NCBI GenBank assembly: GCA_031273835.1
Contig: JAISRD010000102.1
Coordinates: forward strand, 1-11,403
DNA: 11,403 nt
DNA from: Treponema sp.
GTDB taxonomy: Bacteria; Spirochaetota; Spirochaetia; Treponematales; Breznakiellaceae
Direction of reading: 5' to 3'
Position numbers and translations under genes: made by a program. The notes under the pieces were generated by a model. It made no database searches. It saw only the letters and a list, made by a program, of their open reading frames with translations, and had not been told where the DNA came from. Of the stretch, positions 1 through 6,407 are shown piece by piece (the stretch's first letter is position 1; every line of letters begins with the position of its first letter).

Positions 1-80
1 TCCCCCTCGTGGCCCCGTCTCCTTTCCGACACAGCCGCCCCCCCCCCCCGCGCGCCCCCGGCCCGCCCGCGCCCCCCCCC
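1..80. other. C-rich low-complexity stretch, possible contig-end artefact
   Basis: These 80 bases are dominated by C, with a run of 12 C at 38-49 and a run of 9 C at 72-80, very few A and T, and no recognisable gene. Composition changes abruptly to ordinary sequence at position 81. The stretch lies at the very edge of the window. I infer low-quality or misassembled contig-end sequence rather than biology, but a genuine C-tract cannot be excluded from the sequence alone. Confidence 0.6.
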
Positions 81-333
81 TAACTTGACTTATAAACGGT
101 CCGGCCTGGGCCGCATCATCATAGAGGAACATTAGCGTAATATTACCCTATTCCCCAAAAAAGCACAAGACAGCGCGGATGACCCCCAGGGCTACATTTC
201 CGTATGGGGACGGACATTTCGGTGCTTCTTGTTAGCCTTGGATAACACTATGCAAATCGTAAAGGATGCCAAAAAACCGTAAAAAGGGGGGATACCGCTC
301 AATCCGGCCAAATTTTACCCCGCCGCGTTGACT
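81..333 (+). promoter_or_regulatory. nifH upstream regulatory region, no gene seen
   Basis: No convincing coding frame is seen between the C-rich stretch and the nifH promoter. The region is relatively AT-rich and holds several small symmetrical or repeated motifs: a 10-bp perfect palindrome GTAATATTAC at 137-146, two copies of ACATTTC at 194-200 and 214-220 whose starts are 20 bp apart, an inverted repeat CCCCA/TGGGG at 184-188 and 205-209, and TGTTA-N8-TAACA at 230-247. It lies where activator binding sites for a sigma-54 promoter are expected, roughly 80 to 200 bp upstream of the start point. Confidence 0.5.
230..247. promoter_or_regulatory. Candidate activator-binding site (NifA-like UAS)
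   Basis: TGTTAGCCTTGGATAACA has perfect 5-bp arms (TGTTA/TAACA) around an 8-bp spacer. It lies about 115 to 130 bp upstream of the predicted nifH transcription start, the usual place for an enhancer of a sigma-54 promoter. The classical NifA site is TGT-N10-ACA, but here the spacing is TGT-N12-ACA, so this could be a site for a NifA-type activator with altered half-site spacing, for another enhancer-binding protein, or a chance palindrome. Confidence 0.35.
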
Positions 334-349
334 TGGCACGAATCTTGCA
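334..349 (+). promoter_or_regulatory. Sigma-54 (-24/-12) promoter of the nif operon
   Basis: TGGCACGAATCTTGCA matches the RpoN consensus TGGCACG-N4-TTGCA at every position. The invariant GG (335-336) and GC (347-348) are separated by exactly 10 bases. The transcription start is predicted near 360, giving a leader of about 33 nt before the nifH ATG. Sigma-54 promoters need an ATP-dependent enhancer-binding activator, which fits nitrogen-responsive control. No other strong promoter is seen before 9141, so this element probably drives nifH through nifN-B. Confidence 0.93.
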
Positions 350-393
350 AAGACTATAGGTAACGTTGGATTCAAACCAAACCGGAGAAGGAT

Positions 394-1218
394 ATGAGAA
401 AAATAGCGATTTATGGGAAGGGCGGCATCGGGAAGTCCACCACCACCCAGAACACGGTGGCCGCCCTGGCGGAGATGGGGAGGAACATGATGGTGGTGGG
501 CTGCGACCCCAAGGCGGACTCCACCCGGCTGCTCTTAAACGGCCTGGCCCAGAAGACGGTGCTGGACACCCTCCGTACCGAGGGGGAGGACCTGGACCTG
601 GAGGACGTGGTGAAGGTCGGCTTTAAGGGAACCCGCTGCGTGGAGTCAGGCGGCCCCGAACCGGGGGTGGGCTGTGCGGGCCGGGGGATCATCACCTCCA
701 TCAACCTTTTGGAGCAACTGGGCGCCTTCCACGAACAGTACAAACTGGACTACACCTTTTACGATGTGCTGGGGGACGTGGTCTGCGGCGGTTTCGCCAT
801 GCCTATCCGGGACGGCAAGGCGGAGGAAATCTACATCGTCTGCTCCGGCGAGATGATGGCCATGTACGCGGCCAACAACATCTGCAAGGGGATCATGAAA
901 TTCGCCGAGGCCGGCAAGGTGCGGCTGGGGGGCCTTATCTGCAATTCCCGCAAGGTTGACCGGGAGGCGGAACTTATCGAGGCCCTGGCCGAGCGGCTGG
1001 GAACCCAGATGATCCACTTTGTGCCCAGGGACAACATGGTTCAGCGGGCGGAGATAAATAAAAAAACGGTCATCGACTTTGATCCGTCGGTGGGCCAGGC
1101 CGATGAATACCGCAAGCTGGCCGCCGCCATCGAAGGCAACAAGATGTTTATCATCCCCAAGCCCCTGGAAATTTCGGAGTTAGAAAAACTGCTCATGAAA
1201 TTCGGCATTGCGGATTAA
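394..1218 (+). CDS. nifH: Nitrogenase iron protein NifH
   Basis: NifH is dinitrogenase reductase, a cytoplasmic homodimer that passes electrons to NifDK with ATP hydrolysis and also takes part in FeMo-co and P-cluster maturation. The 274-residue length is normal. The P-loop GKGGIGKST is at residues 8-16, CDPKADST at 37-44, the two [4Fe-4S] ligands are Cys94 (in VGCAGRG) and Cys131 (in DVVCGGF), and the switch segment DVLGD is at 124-128. Arg97 matches the arginine that is ADP-ribosylated in organisms with DraT. The GTP-free ATPase motif, the cysteines and the operon position all agree. The ATG is preceded by GGAGAAGG at 384-391. It is the first gene after the sigma-54 promoter and lies 39 bp before nifI1. 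The sequence looks like the group III (anaerobe) type rather than the Azotobacter type; VnfH or AnfH is less likely because the downstream genes are NifD and NifK without a delta subunit. Confidence 0.98.
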   Translation: MRKIAIYGKGGIGKSTTTQNTVAALAEMGRNMMVVGCDPKADSTRLLLNGLAQKTVLDTLRTEGEDLDLEDVVKVGFKGTRCVESGGPEPGVGCAGRGIITSINLLEQLGAFHEQYKLDYTFYDVLGDVVCGGFAMPIRDGKAEEIYIVCSGEMMAMYAANNICKGIMKFAEAGKVRLGGLICNSRKVDREAELIEALAERLGTQMIHFVPRDNMVQRAEINKKTVIDFDPSVGQADEYRKLAAAIEGNKMFIIPKPLEISELEKLLMKFGIAD

Positions 1219-1257
1219 AACCGAAAAAAAGCGTCACGGCGGATAAAGGAGGAACCT

Positions 1258-1623
1258 ATGATCATGGTACGGGCGATAGTGCGGCCGGAGAAGGCCGAAG
1301 AGGTGATGGCGGCGCTGATGGCCGACGGTTTTCCCGCGGTAACCCGGATAAATGTGGCGGGCCGGGGCAAACAGCGGGGCATTAAAATTGGGGATGTTAC
1401 CTACGACGAGATCCCCAAAGAACTGCTCCTTATGGTGATTAAAAACGCTGACAAGGATTTTGTGGTTAAAAAGATCATGGAAGTGGCCCGCACCGGCAAG
1501 GGTTCCTACGGGGACGGTAAGATCTTTGTGTCCCCGGTGGACGAGGTCTACACCGTGAGTTCCGGTATCAAGGACCCGCCGGACAGCGAAGGTTCCGCGG
1601 ACATTCCCGAGGAGAAGATATGA
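1258..1623 (+). CDS. nifI1: PII-like nitrogenase regulator NifI1
   Basis: This 121-residue protein is of the PII (GlnB) family. Its position directly after nifH and before a second PII-like gene is diagnostic of NifI1. In methanogens NifI1 and NifI2 together bind NifDK and inhibit it, and 2-oxoglutarate relieves the inhibition; I infer the same here. The N-terminal strand reads MIMVRAIVRPEKAEEV, the T-loop region contains GRGKQRGIKIGDVTYDEIPK without the uridylylated tyrosine context of GlnB, and the C-terminal PII signature TGKGSYGDGKIFV is near residues 80-92, with two extra residues (SY) compared with the usual TGK-x-GDGKIF. The last 20 or so residues form a polar tail beyond the core fold. 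The ATG at 1258 follows a strong AAAGGAGG (1245-1252). In-frame ATG codons at residues 1 and 3 both exist; the first has the better spacing. The stop overlaps nifI2 in an ATGA arrangement. Confidence 0.95.
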   Translation: MIMVRAIVRPEKAEEVMAALMADGFPAVTRINVAGRGKQRGIKIGDVTYDEIPKELLLMVIKNADKDFVVKKIMEVARTGKGSYGDGKIFVSPVDEVYTVSSGIKDPPDSEGSADIPEEKI

Positions 1624-2000
1624 AAGAGGTCATGGCCATTATCAGGATGAACAAGATGAACCAGACCAAGAAGGCCCTGGCGGAGGCGGGGATCAGTTCC
1701 CTCTACGCCAAGGACTGCCTGGGCCGGGGGAAGGGGACCATCGAAATTCCCCAATACATCGAAGGGGCCGCCGAGCGTTACGCCGATGTGATGCAGGAAC
1801 TGGGGGTTTCGGGCCGGCTGGTGCCCAAGCGGATGATCAACATCATTGTGCCGGACAAATTGGTAAAGACCACGGTGAATACGATTATCGGCGTGAACAA
1901 GACCGGCAAAAGCGGGGACGGTAAGATCTTTGTGATGCCCGTTTCGGAATCCTGGCGGGTCCGTACCGGCGAGTCCGGGGACGAAGTGCTGGATATGTGA
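1620..2000 (+). CDS. nifI2: PII-like nitrogenase regulator NifI2
   Basis: This 126-residue second PII-like protein completes the NifI1-NifI2 pair that switches nitrogenase off after ammonium addition. It begins MKEVMAIIRMNKMNQTKKAL, has the LGRGKGT element before a longer and divergent T-loop (about residues 41-70, including VPKRMINIIVPD just after it), and ends with the PII signature TGKSGDGKIFVMPV near residues 99-112. The long T-loop and lack of a GlnB-type YRGAEY motif separate it from GlnB/GlnK. Its ATG overlaps the nifI1 stop by 4 bp (1620-1623), implying coupled translation and matched amounts of both subunits. It is followed by a 38-bp gap to nifD that contains the small palindrome CACATGTG. 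Confidence 0.95.
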   Translation: MKEVMAIIRMNKMNQTKKALAEAGISSLYAKDCLGRGKGTIEIPQYIEGAAERYADVMQELGVSGRLVPKRMINIIVPDKLVKTTVNTIIGVNKTGKSGDGKIFVMPVSESWRVRTGESGDEVLDM

Positions 2001-2014
2001 ATCCGTGCGATGCA

Positions 2015-2022
2015 CACATGTG
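2015..2022. repeat. Small palindrome between nifI2 and nifD
   Basis: CACATGTG (2015-2022) is a perfect 8-bp palindrome. It is bracketed by the direct repeat GATGCA at 2009-2014 and 2022-2027, the second copy overlapping the palindrome by one base. The nifD ribosome-binding site AAAGGAG (2027-2033) follows at once. It may be a chance feature of a short spacer; no function is established. Confidence 0.3.
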
Positions 2023-2038
2023 ATGCAAAGGAGCAGTT

Positions 2039-3682
2039 ATGGCAGCAGCGTATGAACTAAGCGATATTGCGGACTACAAAGCCGAAGTGCTGGAAGCCTA
2101 CCCGCCGAAGATCGCCAAAAAGCGGGCCAGGCAGATCGTCATTAACCGGGTTGAAAACGACGACGACGTGCCGGAGATCATGGCCAACACCAGGACCGTG
2201 CCGGGGATCATCACCATGCGGGGCTGCGCCTACGCGGGCTGTAAGGGGGTGGTCCTGGGACCCACCAGGGACATCCTGCAGATCACCCACGGTCCCATAG
2301 GCTGCGGATTCTACAGTTGGCTTACCCGGCGCAACCAAACCAGGCCCTACACAGACAGCGATCCTAACTACATAACCTACGCCATGTCCACGGATTTACA
2401 GGAAGACGAGATCATCTTTGGCGGGGAAAAAAAACTGCGGGCCGCCATTGAGGAGGCGGTGGAACTTTTCCACCCCAGGGCCATCGGTATCTTTGCCACC
2501 TGCCCGGTGGGGCTTATCGGGGACGATGTCCACGCGGTGGCCCGGGCCATGGAGGAAAAGTACCCGGATATCAACATCTTTGGTTTTTCCTGCGAGGGCT
2601 ACAAGGGGGTAAGCCAGAGCGCGGGCCACCATATTGCCAATAATACCCTGATGCGGCGGGTTATCGGTACGGGGGATGCGGCCCCCAAGACCCAGTACTC
2701 GCTGAATCTTCTGGGGGAATACAACATAGGCGGCGACGGCTGGGAAACCGAGCGGCTCCTCAAGCGCATAGGCTACGAGGTAGTATCGGTGATGACCGGA
2801 GACGGCAGTTTTGAGGACCTCAGAAACGCGCATCTGGCAAACCTCAACCTGGTCCAGTGCCACAGGTCCATTAACTATATTGCCGAGATGATGAAGACCA
2901 AGTACGGCATTGACTGGCTGAAAGTAAACTTTATAGGCATAGACGCTACGATTACTTCACTGCGGGAGATAGCGGCCTATTTTGGCAATGACGGCCTGAT
3001 CCGGCGCACCGAGGAGGTGATCGCCGACGAGACGGCCCAGATAGCCGAAGCCCGTAACTACTACCGGGAAAAGCTCAATGGCAAGACAGCCGCCCTCTAT
3101 GTCGGAGGTTCGCGGGCGCATCACTACCAGTACCTTCTGGCCGACTTTGGAGTTACCACGGTTCTGGCGGGCCACGAGTTTGCCCACCGCGATGATTACG
3201 AGGGCCGTAAGGTGATCCCTACCATCAAGGAAGACGCGGATAACAAGAACATCGAAAGCCTGGTAGTGGAAAAGGACGAGGCCAAGTACCATTCCTATCT
3301 TACACCGGAACGGTATGCGGAACTAAAGGACAAGATACAACTGGAGGATTACCAGGGGATCATTCCCGCCATGAAAACCGGAACCTTTGTGGTGGACGAT
3401 CTTAACCACTATGAGACAGAGGAATTCCTTGCCCAGCTTAAGCCGGATATGTTCTTCTCCGGTATCAAGGATAAATACATACTGCAAAAGGCGGGGGTCA
3501 TGTCGCGGCAGCTCCATTCCTACGATTACTCAGGGCCCTATGCCGGTTTCCAGGGGGCCGTCAACTTTGCCCGTGATATAACTATGGGGCTCTATGCTCC
3601 TGTCTGGGGCCTTGTAACCCCGCCCTGGAAGAACAAGCCTATGCTGGAAGCGGCAGTGAAGGAGGAAAAGATACATGCTTAA
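2039..3682 (+). CDS. nifD: Nitrogenase molybdenum-iron protein alpha chain NifD
   Basis: NifD forms the alpha2beta2 dinitrogenase with NifK and carries FeMo-co, where N2 is reduced. In 547 residues the P-cluster cysteines are Cys63 (RGCAYAG), Cys89 (GPIGCG) and Cys155 (IFATCPVG). The FeMo-co ligands are Cys274 (LVQCHRS) and His493 (QLHSYDYSGPY). Active-site residues equivalent to Azotobacter Val70, Arg96, Gln191, His195 and Arg359 are present as Val71, Arg97, Gln193, His197 and Arg359. The spacing from Cys274 to His493 is about 50 residues longer than in Azotobacter because of an insertion around 392-445, a hallmark of clostridial and other group III NifD. No delta-subunit gene lies between this gene and nifK, so this is the Mo enzyme. 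AAAGGAG at 2027-2033 supports the start. The end overlaps nifK by 8 bp. Confidence 0.98.
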   Translation: MAAAYELSDIADYKAEVLEAYPPKIAKKRARQIVINRVENDDDVPEIMANTRTVPGIITMRGCAYAGCKGVVLGPTRDILQITHGPIGCGFYSWLTRRNQTRPYTDSDPNYITYAMSTDLQEDEIIFGGEKKLRAAIEEAVELFHPRAIGIFATCPVGLIGDDVHAVARAMEEKYPDINIFGFSCEGYKGVSQSAGHHIANNTLMRRVIGTGDAAPKTQYSLNLLGEYNIGGDGWETERLLKRIGYEVVSVMTGDGSFEDLRNAHLANLNLVQCHRSINYIAEMMKTKYGIDWLKVNFIGIDATITSLREIAAYFGNDGLIRRTEEVIADETAQIAEARNYYREKLNGKTAALYVGGSRAHHYQYLLADFGVTTVLAGHEFAHRDDYEGRKVIPTIKEDADNKNIESLVVEKDEAKYHSYLTPERYAELKDKIQLEDYQGIIPAMKTGTFVVDDLNHYETEEFLAQLKPDMFFSGIKDKYILQKAGVMSRQLHSYDYSGPYAGFQGAVNFARDITMGLYAPVWGLVTPPWKNKPMLEAAVKEEKIHA

Positions 3683-5039
3683 TCTAACGCCCCAGGAGGT
3701 ATTCGAAAGGACCGCTCTGCGGATAAACCCCTGCAAGACCTGTCAGCCCGTGGGCGCCCTCTATGCAGCCCTGGGCGTACACCGCTGTATGCCCCACAGC
3801 CACGGTTCCCAGGGATGCAGTTCCTACCACCGGACCTACCTGTCCCGGCACTTCAAGGAACCCGCTATAGGTTCCACCAGTTCCTTCACCGAAGGAGCTT
3901 CGGTATTCGGCGGGGGCAGCAACATCAGAACCGCGGTAAAAAATATCTTCGATATTTACGATCCCGATATTATTGCGGTACATACCACCTGTCTTTCCGA
4001 AACCATCGGAGACGACCTTAACGCGTATATTCAGGATATGGAGATTCCCGATGGAAAGCTGGTGGTTCATACCAACACCCCCAGCTATGTAGGAAGCCAC
4101 ATCAACGGCTACTACAATATGATGGCGGGGTTCATCCGCTATCTGAGCAAGTCAAGCGGAAAGCCTCACGGTAAGGCGGGGGTTTTTCCTGGTTTTGTAA
4201 ATCCTGGAGACATGCGTGAACTCAAGCGGCTCCTTGATCTTATGGATATTCCCTTCATCCTCTTCCCCGATACCAGCGAGGTGATGGACGCCCCTATGAC
4301 GGGGAACTATGCAATGTACCCCCGAGGCGGGACCAAAATTGAAGAGATCGTAAGCCTTGGAGACTGCCCCCGCGTCTTCGCCCTGGGGGAACTGACCAGC
4401 GAAGAACCGTCTGAGGTACTGGGCCGGCAGTGTTCCGTCCCCTACGATCTGCTGCCTCTGCCTATAGGGATAGAGAACACCGACGCCTTTCTTATGACCC
4501 TTTCCCGCTGGGCCCGCCGGGAGGTTCCCTACGCTATTGAGGAAGAACGGGGCCAACTCGTCGATGTGATACTAGACGCCCATTTCTACCTTTCGGGAAA
4601 AAGTGTTGCGGTTTTCGGGGACCCTGACACCGTGTTGGCCCTGACAGGCTTTGTTCTTGAACTGGGTATGATACCCAAATATGTCATTACCGGTACGCCC
4701 GGCGAAGCTTTTACAAGGAAGGCTGACGGCGTTTTTGCCAAGTACGGCGTTACCGGCTGCACAGCCAAGGCTTCCGCCGATCTCTTTGAGCTCCACCAAT
4801 GGATCAAGAACGACAGGGTAGACCTTATGCTGGGAACTTCCTACGGCAAGCAAATCGCCAAGGCCGAGGACATCCCCTTTGTACGGGCGGGCTTTCCCAT
4901 CCTGGACCGTTACGCACACTCCTATTTCCCTCTGGTGGGGTACAGGGGAGGTTTAAGACTCTTTGAAAAGATCACCGAGGCTTTGATGGAACGCCAGGAC
5001 AGGGACGCTGCGGACGAAGACCTGGAACTTGTAATGTAA
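3675..5039 (+). CDS. nifK: Nitrogenase molybdenum-iron protein beta chain NifK
   Basis: NifK is the beta subunit that shares the [8Fe-7S] P-cluster with NifD. P-cluster cysteines are Cys23 (PCKTCQPVGA), Cys48 (GSQGCSS) and Cys106 (HTTCLSETIGDD). Ser137 in TPSYVGSH matches Azotobacter beta-Ser188. At 454 residues it is shorter than the roughly 520-residue Azotobacter protein because the N-terminal arm of about 50 residues is absent, as in Clostridium NifK. The start codon lies inside the end of nifD (8-bp overlap), with AAGGAGG at 3659-3665 within nifD, so translation is probably coupled and the two chains are made in equal amounts. An extra cysteine, Cys20, gives PCKTC, a form also seen in the NifN of this operon (PCKMC). 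Confidence 0.98.
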   Translation: MLNLTPQEVFERTALRINPCKTCQPVGALYAALGVHRCMPHSHGSQGCSSYHRTYLSRHFKEPAIGSTSSFTEGASVFGGGSNIRTAVKNIFDIYDPDIIAVHTTCLSETIGDDLNAYIQDMEIPDGKLVVHTNTPSYVGSHINGYYNMMAGFIRYLSKSSGKPHGKAGVFPGFVNPGDMRELKRLLDLMDIPFILFPDTSEVMDAPMTGNYAMYPRGGTKIEEIVSLGDCPRVFALGELTSEEPSEVLGRQCSVPYDLLPLPIGIENTDAFLMTLSRWARREVPYAIEEERGQLVDVILDAHFYLSGKSVAVFGDPDTVLALTGFVLELGMIPKYVITGTPGEAFTRKADGVFAKYGVTGCTAKASADLFELHQWIKNDRVDLMLGTSYGKQIAKAEDIPFVRAGFPILDRYAHSYFPLVGYRGGLRLFEKITEALMERQDRDAADEDLELVM

Positions 5040-5048
5040 GGAAACAGC

Positions 5049-6401
5049 ATGGAAGCAGTAAAAATATTAGAGGAACGGAAGGTCTCCATCGGCCGCGGTA
5101 AAGAGGGTGCGGGGATACAGTGCGGCAGGAACAGCGTCTCCGGATCGGTTAGCCAGCGCGCCTGTGTCTACTGCGGCGCACGGGTGGTACTGAACCCGAT
5201 CACCGACGCCTTCCATATAGTCCACGGTCCTATAGGCTGCGCGTCCTATACCTGGGATATACGGGGAAGCCTTTCAAGCGGGAGCGAACTTTACCGTAAT
5301 AGTTTTTCTACCGATCTTAGGGAAGAAGATATAGTCTTCGGCGGGGCGGAGAAACTTACACGGGCTATTGACGAGGCGGTAGAAGCATACCATCCCCGGC
5401 TTATCTTTATCTACGCCACCTGCATTGTCGGGGTTATCGGGGATGATGTAGAAGCGGTATGCCGGGCGGCGGAGAAACGCCACCGCATACGGGTTATTCC
5501 GGTAAAGTCTCCGGGTTTTTCGGGGAACAAGTCTTTCGGCTACCGTATGGCCTGCAATGCCTTAATGGAACTTATAAGCCCCCACGCGCCGCCCGCCGGC
5601 AGTGAAGGCCGGCGCCCGTCTACCGCACAGGCAGGGGTTAATATCCTGGGGGATTTTAACCTTGCGGGGGAGATGTGGATCATCACTAATTATATGAAAG
5701 AACTGGGTATCCCCGTAGCAGCCACCGTTACCGGGGATGCTTCCTACGAAACTCTTATCAGGGCGCCCCGCGCAAAGCTCAACCTGGTACAATGCGCTGG
5801 ATCTATGACCTATCTGGCCAAGCGTATGGAGGAAGAGATGGGGATACCCTATATAAAGGTCAGTTTCTTCGGCATTGGGGATACTTCTTCATCCCTCCTG
5901 CGTACAGCCGAGGCCCTGGAAGATGAGGATGCGCGGAAGAAAGCGGAACACTTTTGCCGGAACCAGGAAGAGGCATTGCGGCCCTATGTGGAAAAATACC
6001 TTCCGCGTTTAAGGGGGAAGAAAGCCGCGGTCTATGTGGGCGGCGGTTTTAAGGCTGTCTCCCTTATCCGGCAGTTTAAATCTTTGGGAATGGAAACCGT
6101 GGTGGTGGGGACTCAGACCGGCCAACCGGAGGATTATGAGATCATCGGAAGCCTTGTTGGTGATGACGCGGTAATCCTGGACGACGCCAACCCCGCGGAA
6201 CTGGAATCCTTTATGAAAGAGAAGGGCGCGGATATTCTGGTTGGCGGCGTTAAGGAAAGGCCCCTGGCATACAAGCTGGGGATTAGTTTCTGCGATCATA
6301 ACCACGAGCGCAAGCATGCCCTTGCAGGTTATGAGGGGACGCTTAATTTTATACAGGAGATTCATCTTTCCATGAACAGCCCTGTTTGGCAATTTTTATA
6401 G
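5049..6401 (+). CDS. nifE: FeMo-co scaffold protein NifE
   Basis: NifE pairs with NifN to form the scaffold that receives the NifB-made 8Fe core and completes it with Mo and homocitrate. The 450-residue protein resembles NifD. It carries the cluster-binding cysteines Cys39 (QRACVYCGA), Cys64 (GPIGCAS) and Cys125 (YATCIVGVIGDD), plus Cys249 in NLVQCAGS at the place of the NifD FeMo-co cysteine. These correspond to Azotobacter NifE Cys37, 62, 124 and 250. The NifD His ligand motif HSYDYSGPY is absent, and the C-terminus reads KHALAGYEGTLNFIQEI, as expected for NifE. The ATG is preceded by a modest AAGGAAA (5038-5044), 9 bp after the nifK stop, weaker than the sites of nifD and nifK and consistent with lower need. 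A short variable segment (about 177-194, rich in P, G, R) lies where family members differ. Confidence 0.97.
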   Translation: MEAVKILEERKVSIGRGKEGAGIQCGRNSVSGSVSQRACVYCGARVVLNPITDAFHIVHGPIGCASYTWDIRGSLSSGSELYRNSFSTDLREEDIVFGGAEKLTRAIDEAVEAYHPRLIFIYATCIVGVIGDDVEAVCRAAEKRHRIRVIPVKSPGFSGNKSFGYRMACNALMELISPHAPPAGSEGRRPSTAQAGVNILGDFNLAGEMWIITNYMKELGIPVAATVTGDASYETLIRAPRAKLNLVQCAGSMTYLAKRMEEEMGIPYIKVSFFGIGDTSSSLLRTAEALEDEDARKKAEHFCRNQEEALRPYVEKYLPRLRGKKAAVYVGGGFKAVSLIRQFKSLGMETVVVGTQTGQPEDYEIIGSLVGDDAVILDDANPAELESFMKEKGADILVGGVKERPLAYKLGISFCDHNHERKHALAGYEGTLNFIQEIHLSMNSPVWQFL

Positions 6402-6407
6402 GAAAGG

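Noticed and set aside
366..626. An 86-codon + strand frame overlapping the start of nifH
   Set aside because: It is out of frame with nifH, has a histidine- and glycine-rich composition typical of a frame-shifted reading, and has no ribosome site of its own.
2039..5039. Vanadium or iron-only nitrogenase instead of the Mo enzyme
   Set aside because: There is no vnfG or anfG delta-subunit gene between the alpha and beta genes, and the alpha-chain insertion, NifI pair and NifN-B fusion fit the group III Mo type.
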